Source: Methanothermococcus okinawensis IH1 (lineage in GTDB: Archaea; AGJL01; Methanococci; Methanococcales; Methanococcaceae). Taken from it: a DNA stretch of 64,000 nucleotides. The stretch covers positions 1,155,495 to 1,219,494 of the forward strand of contig NC_015636.1 of assembly GCF_000179575.2 (NCBI RefSeq), read 5' to 3'. This document shows, in pieces, positions 10,448 to 19,533 of this stretch. The translations under genes and the position numbers were made by a program. Numbering within the stretch: position 1 is the stretch's first letter; every line of letters starts with the position of its first letter. Below the pieces are notes generated by a model. It was given only the letters and a program-made list of their open reading frames with translations, made no database searches and was not told the DNA's origin.

Positions 10448-11365
10448 TTAATAGTTATTTGCGAGCTCTTCATCTATTGGTCGGAGCTCCTCCCCTGTGA
10501 TATATCGATATAATTCTTTGTAATCACACTCAATCCCTTTTCTTTTAAAGAAGTTAGTTATGTTTTTTATATCTCTAATTAATAGGGATTTTGATAGAGG
10601 ATGCTGAACAATAACGCCCTGTGAAAAGTCAATATATACAGGCTTATCATCCTTAACCAATATATTATATTCTGATAAATCACCATGAACAAGCTGAGCA
10701 TCATTATAAAGTGTTTTTAAGTCCTCTTTTATTATTTCATAAAATTTGGCATAATCAACATTTACATCTTTTAATCTTGGTGAAGGAGCTCCGTTATTGT
10801 CATGTATGAGCTCCATAAGAAGCACATTTTCTCTTCTTAGTAATGCCTTAGGGCTATTAACATAATAGTTTGCCCTCTTTAAATTTCTATATTCCTTCTC
10901 AACCCATGCATGTATGATTTGTCTTGTAGAGCTCTTCCTTAAATGGAATCTTGGGTCTCCTTGAATATATTTCCACATGGTTTTAAAATCGCAGGTGGAA
11001 ACTCTATATACCTTTACAGCAAAATATTTATTTTCTTTGACTGCTGAAAAAACCACTGATTCCTTTCCAGAATTAATTACCCCAAGCAATTCATCGATAT
11101 GTTTTCCATTTAATAAACTATGAAGTGTTAAAAGAGTTCTACTATCAAATACGCTATCTTCTGTTTTTAACTCCTCTAAAAACCTTTTTTTTCTTTCCAC
11201 AATTTTTTTCTGATATTCTTTATCTAAAAGTTTTTCGTGTTTTAGCTCTTTATCGTCTTTATTGTTATTGTTTTTATTATTATCACTTTTATCATTGTTA
11301 TTGTAGTCATTGCCATAATTATTATGGTTGCTATAATTGGTATTGGTGTTATCTTGGTTATCCAT
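10448..11365 (-). CDS. rio1: RIO1-family serine protein kinase
   Basis: Atypical kinase/ATPase needed for late small-subunit maturation. Kinase landmarks: GKESVVFSA (nucleotide loop), YFAVKVYRVSTCDFK with the catalytic Lys and the RIO flexible loop start, VHGDLSEYNILV (catalytic Asp/Asn), and VYIDFSQGV (metal Asp). The first 55 residues are Asn- and Asp-rich low complexity, absent from the usual ~290-residue archaeal RIO1 core; the true start could be an internal codon, but no better RBS is evident. It is directly downstream of eIF1A on the same strand. Confidence 0.95.
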   Translation of the reverse strand: MDNQDNTNTNYSNHNNYGNDYNNNDKSDNNKNNNNKDDKELKHEKLLDKEYQKKIVERKKRFLEELKTEDSVFDSRTLLTLHSLLNGKHIDELLGVINSGKESVVFSAVKENKYFAVKVYRVSTCDFKTMWKYIQGDPRFHLRKSSTRQIIHAWVEKEYRNLKRANYYVNSPKALLRRENVLLMELIHDNNGAPSPRLKDVNVDYAKFYEIIKEDLKTLYNDAQLVHGDLSEYNILVKDDKPVYIDFSQGVIVQHPLSKSLLIRDIKNITNFFKRKGIECDYKELYRYITGEELRPIDEELANNY

Positions 11366-11396
11366 CCTTTCATCCTATCTAATTATATTAATATTA

Positions 11397-11708
11397 TTAA
11401 TATAGTTCTTTTAAATATCCTTTTTTAGCTAACCAACCAACCTGTCCTTTTGTGTATCTCCATATTATGTCACATTTTTCATCGGATTGAACTTCCCAAG
11501 GGACTACTATTACAACATCTCCTTCTCTTACCCATATTTTTCTTTTTAATTTTCCTGGTATTCTACCCATTCTTGTTTTTCCATCCATACATCTTACTCT
11601 AACTCTACTTGCCCCTAACATTTGTTCTATTACTCCTAAAATTTCATTTTGGTCTTTTCTTGGTGTTCTAACTCTTGTAGGTTGTTGTTGGGTGTTATTA
11701 CTATGCAC
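11397..11708 (-). CDS. eif1A: translation initiation factor aIF1A
   Basis: OB-fold initiation factor of 103 aa that binds the 30S A site and helps start-codon selection. Core: [22 protein letters not shown], then [20 protein letters not shown] and [10 protein letters not shown], followed by the C-terminal helix [15 protein letters not shown]. The start ATG follows GGTGAAATC closely. It is the first gene of the eIF1A-RIO1 unit; about 30 bp separate the two. Confidence 0.96.
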   Translation of the reverse strand: MHSNNTQQQPTRVRTPRKDQNEILGVIEQMLGASRVRVRCMDGKTRMGRIPGKLKRKIWVREGDVVIVVPWEVQSDEKCDIIWRYTKGQVGWLAKKGYLKELY

Positions 11709-11988
11709 GATTTCACCTTCTATTTTTATATTTTTTATGTTTATTTTTAAATTTTTTAATTTTTTATTTTATTTTAATTTTTTATTTTATTATTTATGCT
11801 ACTGATTATTAAACTTAATTAATATTAATTTCATCTAAAATAAATTTAAAGTTATTACTAAATGATTTAAACATAAATTTAAATAATCGGTATTTTACTG
11901 AAAATATATTAATTTGATTATAATATAGGTTATTTATATATATATAGTTATTTATAAATTAAATTATTGTTAAATGATGGGTGATATT

Positions 11989-12381
11989 ATGTGCATATTT
12001 TGCAAGATAGCAAATAAAGAAATTCCTGCAAAAATAATATATGGAGATGAAGATACCATGGCATTTTTAGATGTGAATCCAAGAAGCAAGGGGCACACAC
12101 TTGTAATACCAAAAAAACACTATGAAACATTTGACGAGCTCCCAGAAGAAACTGCTATAAATCTAATAAAAACTATTAAAAAAGTTGTTAATATCTTGAA
12201 ATCACTTAATCCTGATGGTTATAATATATTAAACAATAATAAACCAATAGCAGGACAAGAAATTCCACATGTCCATTTTCACATAATTCCAAGATATAAC
12301 AATGAAAAAGAAGCCATAATAAGGTTTTCAGAACCAATAAAAACTGATTTAGATGAAGTTTTAAAAGAAATAAATGTATAA
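11989..12381 (+). CDS. HIT-family nucleotide hydrolase
   Basis: Histidine-triad protein of 130 aa, HINT branch, hydrolysing AMP-linked substrates such as adenosine phosphoramidates. The signature HVHFHIIPR is near residue 93, preceded by the family's ILNNNKPIAGQEIPH, and the N-terminus CIFCKIANKEIPA is classic, including the Cys pair. I start at the ATG at 11989 because GGTGATATT directly precedes it; an in-frame ATG at 11974 overlaps the RBS. It stands alone, convergent with speE. Confidence 0.93.
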   Translation: MCIFCKIANKEIPAKIIYGDEDTMAFLDVNPRSKGHTLVIPKKHYETFDELPEETAINLIKTIKKVVNILKSLNPDGYNILNNNKPIAGQEIPHVHFHIIPRYNNEKEAIIRFSEPIKTDLDEVLKEINV

Positions 12382-12415
12382 ATAATAATGAAGAAAATAA
12401 ATATAAAAAATAAAA

Positions 12416-13258
12416 TTATTCCTTTAAGAATTTAGGAACTGCTAAAAATACTCCCTTATGAACCTCTTCATCGTAGTATTTTGTTTTTATATTATTAAGT
12501 TTTTCTTTAATTTTTTCAGAATCTACTTTTAATGGGTCATATTTTTTTGAAGCTACGGTGAAACTCCAAAATCCACTTGGATATGTAGGTATAGTTACTA
12601 CCAATGGTCTTATTATATTAAATTTAGCCTCTTTTAAATAGAAGTGAATGTTTTTTATTAAATCTTTATTAAATAGTGGGCTTTCTGTCTGCTGAACCAT
12701 TATTCCATCGTCATTTAAACATTTATATACATTTTTGTAAAATTCCCTTTCAAATAATCCTTTTGCAGGTCCAACAGGGTCGGGGCAATCTACAATAATT
12801 ACATCGTATTTTTCATTAGTTTCAGCAACATACCTTATTCCATCTGTAAATATTGTATTTACCTTTTCATTGTCGATTTCACAGCTTAGAGTTGGCATGT
12901 ATTTTTTACATACTTCAACAACTTTCTCATCGAGCTCTACAAAATCAATTTTTTCAACAGTCTCGTGTTTAACAACTTCCCTAACTGTTCCACCGTCTCC
13001 TCCTCCAATTACTAACACCTTTTTTGGATTTGGATGAGTAAATAATGCAGGATGGGATATTAACTCATGGTATATAAATTCGTCTCTCTCTGTTGTTTGA
13101 TAGGTGTTGTCTAATATCAGAGCTCTACCATATTCCTCAGTATCCAATATTTGAATCTCTTGATATTTTGAATTTCCAGTATATAATACATCCTTTACTT
13201 TTGTTGATAATTTAAGTGCTTTTGTTTGATACTCTGAAAACCATAATTCGCATTTCAT
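12416..13258 (-). CDS. speE: polyamine aminopropyltransferase (spermidine synthase)
   Basis: Transfers the aminopropyl group of decarboxylated SAM to putrescine or agmatine. The 280-residue protein has the DEFIYHELISHPALFTHPNP block, VLVIGGGDGGTVREVVKH (dcSAM site, about 86-103), VDCPDPVGPAKGLFE with the catalytic Asp, and PTYPSGFWSF. The neighbours upstream on the same strand are speD and pdaD, so all three steps from arginine and SAM to aminopropylated agmatine can be made here except agmatinase, which is not in the window. Confidence 0.96.
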   Translation of the reverse strand: MKCELWFSEYQTKALKLSTKVKDVLYTGNSKYQEIQILDTEEYGRALILDNTYQTTERDEFIYHELISHPALFTHPNPKKVLVIGGGDGGTVREVVKHETVEKIDFVELDEKVVEVCKKYMPTLSCEIDNEKVNTIFTDGIRYVAETNEKYDVIIVDCPDPVGPAKGLFEREFYKNVYKCLNDDGIMVQQTESPLFNKDLIKNIHFYLKEAKFNIIRPLVVTIPTYPSGFWSFTVASKKYDPLKVDSEKIKEKLNNIKTKYYDEEVHKGVFLAVPKFLKE

Positions 13259-13374
13259 AATACATCCCTCTTAAAATTTTAACATATATAAAAATTTTAA
13301 TAAAAATAGAAGTTTAGTAGGAGGAATATAATAATAGTAATAATTATAAATGTAATATCACATATTTATTATTA

Positions 13375-13420
13375 TTTTATAATATTGTATTTAATATTTA
13401 ATAATATTTTACAATATTAT
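13375..13420 (-). terminator. AT inverted repeat between speD and speE
   Basis: The arms AATATTGTA and TACAATATT flank about 20 bases in the 180-bp spacer between speD and speE. It could be an intergenic mRNA hairpin or processing site, but in DNA this AT-rich such palindromes arise easily. Confidence 0.25.
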
Positions 13421-13441
13421 ATTTCTTATATATTAATAAAC

Positions 13442-13795
13442 TTAATCTACTATATTTCCTCTTTGAATATTAATAACTTCAAAATTATCAGGTTTTAAAA
13501 AAGACCTTATTGTTGGAATAGCATCTTCTGGATTCACATGTTCCCCACAGGTAAATATATCCATTGCAGCATACCCGAGCTCAGGCCAGCTGTGTATTGA
13601 TATATGACTTTCAGCAAGAACGGCAACTCCTGTAACTCCTTGTGGTGAAAATTTATGAGTTTTTACGCATATCAAAGTAGCTCCGCAGGCGTCAACAGCA
13701 TCTACAAGCATGTTTTCAATACCTACTTGGTCATCCAAAGCTTTATTATCACATCCCCATAATTCTAAAATCAGGTGTTTTCCTAAGTGTTTCAA
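13442..13795 (-). CDS. speD: S-adenosylmethionine decarboxylase proenzyme
   Basis: Pyruvoyl enzyme making the aminopropyl donor decarboxylated SAM. At 117 aa it is the small bacterial/archaeal class 1B form. The self-cleavage site is [13 protein letters not shown], with Glu62-Ser63, Ser63 becoming the pyruvoyl group; His68 and Cys83 (IFTCGEH) are the processing and catalytic residues of the family. It starts after GGAGGTGAAA. It is followed at 180 bp by speE. Confidence 0.96.
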   Translation of the reverse strand: MKHLGKHLILELWGCDNKALDDQVGIENMLVDAVDACGATLICVKTHKFSPQGVTGVAVLAESHISIHSWPELGYAAMDIFTCGEHVNPEDAIPTIRSFLKPDNFEVINIQRGNIVD

Positions 13796-14000
13796 TTATT
13801 TTCACCTCCTAATATTGCAGTTTGTTAAATTAATAATTATAACTTAAATTGATGCAAATAATTATATTACTGTATTTTTTATTTTATTTATTTTTATTAG
13901 ATATTATGTAATTGTAATTATTTACATTAAATTATTTTTACACTATTTGCATTTAGTTATATCATTTACTTTATTTATCTTATATCACATAACAGATATA

Positions 14001-14516
14001 TTATTTATACCACAGTGCTGCTGCGGCAAATGCACATCCTATGTTTTCTACCACATGTTCGGAAGCTATTGAGATGATTTTATCTATTTCCCAGCCTCTC
14101 ATTTCAAATCCTTCCTTAGCCATATTTCTAACGGTATCTTCTGCCTCCTTTTTACCACAAATGCCTTCATATTCCATTATAAGCCCACATAATTCTTTAT
14201 CTTTTGGAATGGCAACACTGATAGCAGCAGATACTGTTTCTCCCTTAACATCGCTTGTTTGGTATCCGTAGGCTGTTGGAACTAATGAACCCATTGGAAT
14301 CTTTGGCAATGGTATAACCTCAGCTTTTGGTGGCATGATACTACTTATTCTAATTAGATTTAAATTACCTATTCCTGCATCCAAAAGTGCCATATCAAAG
14401 GCATTTAATGGATTATTTGCATCACCAACTCCAGCAACAAGTGAAACTGTATTTGGAACTTTGAATGGAGAGTGAATAGGACTTCCCATATCTGAACAGC
14501 AAGATTTATTATCCAT
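14001..14516 (-). CDS. pdaD: pyruvoyl-dependent arginine decarboxylase
   Basis: Converts arginine to agmatine, the first step of polyamine synthesis in methanococci. The 171-residue proenzyme has the self-cleavage site at RISSIMPP (Ser58-Ser59; the second Ser becomes pyruvoyl), the conserved [15 protein letters not shown] at the N-terminus, [11 protein letters not shown], and [25 protein letters not shown] precedes the ATG. It is 200 bp upstream of speD in the same direction, so a polyamine cluster pdaD-speD-speE. Confidence 0.96.
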   Translation of the reverse strand: MDNKSCCSDMGSPIHSPFKVPNTVSLVAGVGDANNPLNAFDMALLDAGIGNLNLIRISSIMPPKAEVIPLPKIPMGSLVPTAYGYQTSDVKGETVSAAISVAIPKDKELCGLIMEYEGICGKKEAEDTVRNMAKEGFEMRGWEIDKIISIASEHVVENIGCAFAAAALWYK

Positions 14517-14541
14517 AAAATAAGCACCTCCATATATATCG

Positions 14542-14566
14542 TATATGTTGTATATGTTGTATGTTA
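14542..14566. repeat. tandem 9-mer repeat upstream of pdaD
   Basis: TATATGTTG occurs twice head to tail (14542-14550, 14551-14559), followed by a partial third copy TATGTTA. It lies just upstream of the pdaD RBS, in its likely promoter or leader, so it may be a binding site; simple slippage in AT-rich DNA is equally possible. Confidence 0.3.
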
Positions 14567-14786
14567 TATTGTAAATTTTATATAAGTTATATAATAATCA
14601 ATAATTTAATATAATACCTGTAATTTGATGAAGATACGAATAATCGTTGTAATACTATATAATTATTAAATATTATAATTAATTTAATGTTATCTTTTAA
14701 ATTTACTATATTTTTTCACATAGAATAAAATTTTCTCATATATAAATTATTCGGTTTCGTAAAAAATGGATTATTATTGTGATATT

Positions 14787-16376
14787 ATGAAAATATTGAT
14801 AATTACTGGAAAACAAGCGTATCAGAAGGTAAAAAACGCTGTAAAAAAATATAATTTTATAGATGTTCATAAAACAAATATATCCATAGCAGCGTTTTTA
14901 ACTCCAAATATGATTATTAATGAAATTAAATTATTAGAAAAAGAAAAAAATATAAGATTGTCAGAAATTTACGATTTTGTATTGGTTACTGGATTAATTA
15001 GACATGATTTAAAAAAGGTAGAAGAAGAAACCGGAATAAAATGTTATAAATCAACAAGGGAAGCCTCGGATATTCCACTTTTAATAGATAACCTAAAAGA
15101 TATAACCTTATCCACAAGAGATTATGCCGATGACCAAATTATAAAATTTGTAAAACAGAAATCTGAGGAGGAAATAAAAAAAGCAGAAGAAAAACCGCTG
15201 AATTCAAAGGGAAATGTTAATATAAAAATAGGAGCTCTGAAAGTAGGGGACGATTATCCCATGAGAGTTCTTGGTGAAATTGTTCATACCCCATGGTTAA
15301 GCGATAAGGAACTTGAAGAAAAGATAACATATTACTTAAACAGCGGTGCAGATATGATTGATTTAGGAATGGTATCCAATGAAGACCATTCCAAAGATTT
15401 AAAAAGAATAGTAGGTATTGCACGAGATATTACCGATAAACCCATAAGTGTAGATACCCTCAATACAGAAGAACTTATTGAAGCCATAAATCTTGGAGTG
15501 GATATGGTATTAAGTGTAGATGGGGGAAATGCTGAGGAACTTATACCATATTTAAAAGAGGGAGATACAGTAGCAGTTGTTCTTCCAACGAATTACAGGA
15601 TAAATTATGTTCCAGAAACAATAGAAGGCAAAATAAAAAGTTTAGAGGGAAATGTAAATAAGTTAATTGAAAATGATATAAAAGTCGTTGGAGACCCAAT
15701 ATTAGAGCCAATAAATAACAGCGGATGCAATTTTACAGAAAGTGTGATTGCATGCAAGATGTTTAAGGAGAAAAATAATATTCCAATGTTTTTTGGGATA
15801 GGTAATGTTACCGAATTATTTGATGTAGATAGCAACGGAGCTCATGCACTGCTTACTGCAATAGGTTCTGAAATTGGTGCTAATATTTTATTTACTCCTG
15901 AGGCTTCATCAAAATGTAAATTTTCTATAAAGGAGTTAAAGATAGCTACAAAAATGATGTTTTTAGCCAAAAAAAGAAATTCACTTCCAAAAGATGTTGG
16001 ATTTGATTTAATCAATTACAAGGATAAAAAATTTGATGAGCTCACCACCCATGAAAATTATAAAGATGTTCCTGTAATAATGGCAAAGGAAAATGAAAGG
16101 CAGATTTTAGATGAAGGTAGTTTTAAAATTGAGTTGGATAGAAAAAATAAGCTAATTGTTGTTATCTACTTCGACAGAAGAAAAAACCCAAAATATATTA
16201 TCAAAGGAAAAACTCCCAAGGAAATATATGAAACTGCCATAAGGTATAATCTTATTAAAAAAATAGACCATGCATCATATTTAGGTAAAGAACTACAAAA
16301 GGCAGAGATTGCATTAAAAATTGGAAAAAAGTATAACCAAGACTTTGAATTGTTTTACAATGAATTTTGGAAGTAA
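14787..16376 (+). CDS. dihydropteroate synthase-related pterin-binding protein
   Basis: A 529-residue protein with an N-terminal domain of about 145 residues typical of archaeal DHPS relatives, then a pterin-binding TIM-barrel domain: IKIGALKVGDDYPMRVLGEI, SGADMIDLGMVS (DHPS-like), DKPISVDTLNTEELIEA, and DPILEPINNSG. A C-terminal domain of about 130 residues follows. In methanogens the family is linked to tetrahydromethanopterin biosynthesis, where a sugar-linked aminobenzene replaces pABA; the exact reaction of this clade is unproven. The start is the ATG at 14787 after GTGATATT; an in-frame ATG at 14766 overlaps that site. Confidence 0.82.
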   Translation: MKILIITGKQAYQKVKNAVKKYNFIDVHKTNISIAAFLTPNMIINEIKLLEKEKNIRLSEIYDFVLVTGLIRHDLKKVEEETGIKCYKSTREASDIPLLIDNLKDITLSTRDYADDQIIKFVKQKSEEEIKKAEEKPLNSKGNVNIKIGALKVGDDYPMRVLGEIVHTPWLSDKELEEKITYYLNSGADMIDLGMVSNEDHSKDLKRIVGIARDITDKPISVDTLNTEELIEAINLGVDMVLSVDGGNAEELIPYLKEGDTVAVVLPTNYRINYVPETIEGKIKSLEGNVNKLIENDIKVVGDPILEPINNSGCNFTESVIACKMFKEKNNIPMFFGIGNVTELFDVDSNGAHALLTAIGSEIGANILFTPEASSKCKFSIKELKIATKMMFLAKKRNSLPKDVGFDLINYKDKKFDELTTHENYKDVPVIMAKENERQILDEGSFKIELDRKNKLIVVIYFDRRKNPKYIIKGKTPKEIYETAIRYNLIKKIDHASYLGKELQKAEIALKIGKKYNQDFELFYNEFWK

Positions 16377-16445
16377 AAAATAATAAAAAAATAATAAAAT
16401 TTAGATAAAAATAAGAAGGAAAAAATAAATAATAATTAATTAAAA

Positions 16446-16901
16446 TTATTCTACCAATAACCTTGCGGTTTCTGGTGAGTATCTCCATTTTGCAGGTAAT
16501 ACTTTTGTATTTTTATAGTATTTTACCAATCTTCTGATTTTTGATTCAATTAATTGTAATCCTCTTCTTGAATGAATATCCCTTGGATTTTGTTCAAGGT
16601 GGTTTCTTAAATTAATTGCTCTTTTCATTAAATTGAATAAATCTTCTGGAATTTCAGGATAAACATTGTTTTCTTTCATTATCTGACTTATGCTTTTTCC
16701 TGTGATTAATTTTACATCAGGAACTCCATAGGAGTCTCTTAAAATTGTCCCAATAAGTGCGGATTGTTTTCCTTCCTTAGCCATTTCTACGATTTTGTTT
16801 TCAATTTCCTCAGCTGTCAAATTAACCCATTTAGGAGCTTCTGTCCTTAAAGGTTTCTTTGAACCGGAGGAACCTCTTTTTCCTGAATGCAATCTTGCCA
16901 T
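16446..16901 (-). CDS. rpsO: 30S ribosomal protein uS15 (S15P/S13e)
   Basis: Archaeal S15, 151 aa: [17 protein letters not shown] at the start, [22 protein letters not shown], the [17 protein letters not shown] block, and the C-terminal [19 protein letters not shown]. The start is set by homology and by GGGCGTGATATA just upstream; the frame is open a further 20 codons upstream without family similarity. It is a single gene, convergent with the pterin-binding protein. Confidence 0.96.
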   Translation of the reverse strand: MARLHSGKRGSSGSKKPLRTEAPKWVNLTAEEIENKIVEMAKEGKQSALIGTILRDSYGVPDVKLITGKSISQIMKENNVYPEIPEDLFNLMKRAINLRNHLEQNPRDIHSRRGLQLIESKIRRLVKYYKNTKVLPAKWRYSPETARLLVE

Positions 16902-17073
16902 TATATCACGCCCATTATTCATTTTATATTTATTTTCCGATGATTCCCAGTTCAAAGTCATTACGACTTCATTAGAATTATAGTTATATATTATATATAG
17001 TTTGTGGTCATGTTTATCTTAATGGATGAGTCTCTTAGTGTATGGAAAAATTAAAAATAGTATGATATACTTT

Positions 17074-17958
17074 TTATTCATTACATATTGTTGGTCTCAC
17101 TCTTGCAAAGACTATATATCCAGTATGACCTATCATCCTTGTAGATGGTCGAGCTCCTTTTTCAGTAATTTCAATATTTCTAACAATGCACTCAACAGTT
17201 TGAATATCTAAAAAATTATGCTCCTTTAAAGCCATTACACTTTTTTTAGCCTGTTCTATATATGGAACATATATGGCAATTCTCCCCTTTGCTTTATTCA
17301 GCGAGTTTTTAGCATGTTCAACAACATTCCAAGGGTCAGGCATATCTAAAACTATCACATCTACATCTTTCTCTTCAATACCTTCGGTAATATCTCCGAT
17401 TTTTTGAATTACATTGTATAATCCATTGTTATTATTATTTTCATTTTCCTTTAATTTATTATTTTCATTATTTTTATTATCCTCGTTATTTTCATTGCTT
17501 TCTTCATATTCTTCTAAACCAATGATTTTTTGATTTTTTTTCACAGCTCCAACAATTTCTAAATTTTTTCTAGCTATCTTTGCAAATTCAGGTCTTTTTT
17601 CATAGGTAATTACTTTTCCATTTTTTCCCACAGCATTTGCAAGATATATTGTCAGAGCTCCGGAACCTGTGCCTGCCTCCACAACAGTTTCGCCATCTTC
17701 AATCCCACAGTATGTTAATATCATACCTATATCTTTTGGTAAAAGAGTTGTTACGCTTCTTTTCATCTTTTTTACAATATCATAAACTGTTGGTTCAACG
17801 AGATAAAAGGTGTGGTTGTTATGTGAAGTTATTGCAGTTCCTTCATCCATATTTTCTAAATCAATTACTCCTAAATCATTTCCAAATTTATTCACTTCAT
17901 TTTTTATAAGATATTTCTTTCCTCTTTCATCTATTATGAGTTTTTTAGTCTTTTTCAA
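17074..17958 (-). CDS. trmI: tRNA (adenine-N1) methyltransferase TrmI
   Basis: SAM-dependent enzyme making m1A at positions 57/58 in the T-loop of archaeal tRNA. N-terminal RGKKYLIKNE and FYLVEPTVYDIVKKMKR, then DIGMILTYCGIEDGETVVEAGTGSGALT (SAM motif, about 80-107), and VIVLDMPDPWNVVEHA with the catalytic Asp. Length is 294 aa, expanded by an Asn/Glu low-complexity insert (about residues 155-178, NNEDNKNNENNK) absent from family members of about 250-260 aa. Monocistronic, minus strand. Confidence 0.92.
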   Translation of the reverse strand: MKKTKKLIIDERGKKYLIKNEVNKFGNDLGVIDLENMDEGTAITSHNNHTFYLVEPTVYDIVKKMKRSVTTLLPKDIGMILTYCGIEDGETVVEAGTGSGALTIYLANAVGKNGKVITYEKRPEFAKIARKNLEIVGAVKKNQKIIGLEEYEESNENNEDNKNNENNKLKENENNNNNGLYNVIQKIGDITEGIEEKDVDVIVLDMPDPWNVVEHAKNSLNKAKGRIAIYVPYIEQAKKSVMALKEHNFLDIQTVECIVRNIEITEKGARPSTRMIGHTGYIVFARVRPTICNE

Positions 17959-18121
17959 AGTTTCACCATTATATTAGTTATATATACATTATATCTTTAT
18001 AAAATGTGTATTATGCATAATTATTATAAGTTTTTTTAACCAAAATAATAATAAACATAGAATAGTATAGGATTATAATAATAAGAATAAGATAAATAAT
18101 AAGATAAGAATAAGAATGAAT

Positions 18122-19039
18122 TTAAATTAACTTCATTTGTTGGCTATTATTTCTATTGGTTTTATTCATCTCATCTTCAAATTCTTTCAGTATGTTTTTA
18201 GAAGTTTTCCAACTTTTTCGAGCTATTTCTGGAAGAGTTCCGTGTTCTTTAACATAATTTTTTAAATAATTTATGGTGGTTTTATCACTTGGATAGCCAC
18301 TACCTATCTCTCCATATATTTCTTTGTAATTGTCAATAATTTTATCCCTAATTACCTTTGCTACGATAGAAGCCGCAGATACAATTTTATATTTATCATC
18401 AGCTTTATGTTCAGCTATAATCTTAATATTATCATTATATACTACTAATTTAGATTTTATCTGGTTTGAAAATGCCTTTTCATTACTACTACATGCATCA
18501 ATGTATATATCTATTTTTTTATTATTTATTTTATTATTATTTACTTTATTACTATTTATTTTATCATTTACTTCATTATTATTTAATTTATTATTTAATT
18601 TGTGGTTTTTATTTTTATAATCTTTATATTCTTCCTTTAAAACGCTATTTATCAGTTTTGAGAATACCATTATTTCAATTTTATTTAAATTGGTTTTCTC
18701 CATCATTTTATCTATATCTTTTGCTTCAAGTATGATGCTCTTAACTTCATAATTATTCATAATAATTTTATAGAGCTCCTCTCTCTTATGCCTACTCAAC
18801 TTTTTGCTATCTTTTAAACCCAATTCATCAAATTTTGGCAGGTCTTTTTCAGTGGCTTTAACAAGTGCAATTACCATAGGACCTAAAACAGGACCTCTAC
18901 CAGCTTCATCCAGACCAAGTATTATTTTATTATTGTTATTATTAGTATTATTATCTATATTATTACTATTATTGTAATTTATATCATCGTCCATATTGTT
19001 GCATATATTATGATTAATGGAGTTATTTTTACTATACAT
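18122..19039 (-). CDS. rnhB: ribonuclease HII
   Basis: Removes RNA from RNA-DNA hybrids. The active-site segment GLDEAGRGPVLGPMV is present, as are SKKLSRHKREELY, the later acidic IDACSSNEKAF, AEHKADDKYKIVSAASIVAKV and GSGYPSDKTT. The 305 residues exceed the usual ~230 because of an Asn-rich N-terminal tail (about 40 residues) and an Asn/Lys-rich insert (NNKLNNNEVNDKINSNKVNN region, about residues 150-180) just before a catalytic strand. I start at the ATG at 19039 after GAGGTTTAAA; the TTG four codons upstream is inside that RBS. Confidence 0.92.
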   Translation of the reverse strand: MYSKNNSINHNICNNMDDDINYNNSNNIDNNTNNNNNKIILGLDEAGRGPVLGPMVIALVKATEKDLPKFDELGLKDSKKLSRHKREELYKIIMNNYEVKSIILEAKDIDKMMEKTNLNKIEIMVFSKLINSVLKEEYKDYKNKNHKLNNKLNNNEVNDKINSNKVNNNKINNKKIDIYIDACSSNEKAFSNQIKSKLVVYNDNIKIIAEHKADDKYKIVSAASIVAKVIRDKIIDNYKEIYGEIGSGYPSDKTTINYLKNYVKEHGTLPEIARKSWKTSKNILKEFEDEMNKTNRNNSQQMKLI

Positions 19040-19154
19040 TTTAAACCTCAATAAATTAACTTAATTTTATTAAAACCAAATAACTATAAAATAGATATAA
19101 AATAAATGAATAAAAAAATTAATATAGTTTAAAGACAATATTATAATTGCAGTT

Positions 19155-19255
19155 GATTTTGATGATACTGCGTTTAGAATTCCCACCTATAAGGCGGTCG
19201 TATGGAGTAGCCATCAGGTTTCAATGAACATGCGATTTTCCAATGGTGGGTATAT
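19155..19255 (+). ncRNA. candidate structured RNA in the rnhB-eno gap
   Basis: A block of about 100 bases with clearly higher GC than its surroundings, inside the 480-bp non-coding gap between the divergent rnhB and eno. CCCACC (19182-19187) can pair with GGTGGG (19245-19250) to close a domain; inside are ATGG/CCAT (19202-19205/19211-19214) and GTT/AAC. TGATGATACTG just upstream has a C-box-like TGATGA. No ORF of note crosses it. In AT-rich methanococci such GC islands are a known mark of ncRNA genes. It matches no family I can name (not tRNA, 5S, SRP or RNase P). Strand is uncertain; the rest of the gap is AT-rich and holds the eno promoter. Confidence 0.4.
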
Positions 19256-19469
19256 TTCATATCTATTAATTTATATTCTTTAATAGTTATTTTTAATCTT
19301 TATATTTAGTTTTTTGACTTTGTATTTATGTAATGTTTTAGGTTTAGCTCATTTATACTTTAACATTTATTTGCATTTATCATTAAAATATTAAAGTTAT
19401 AATTATTATATATTATTATTAAATAAATTTATGTTATCAATATTGCCATATTATTGCTATAATTGTTAT

Positions 19470-19500
19470 TGCATTTATTATATATTTTATAAACCACATA
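19470..19500 (+). promoter_or_regulatory. probable eno promoter (TATA box)
   Basis: The segment TTATATATTTTATAAA lies about 45-60 bp upstream of the eno start in a gap that otherwise lacks such a motif next to a gene. Methanococcal TATA boxes have this form. Position relative to a transcription start cannot be verified from sequence. Confidence 0.4.
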
Positions 19501-19533
19501 ACATAAAAATACCATTAGCATAGAGGTGAGAAT

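Noticed and set aside
14595-14680. Possible small ORF or sRNA in the pdaD upstream gap
   Set aside because: AT-rich without RBS, codon pattern or stable fold.
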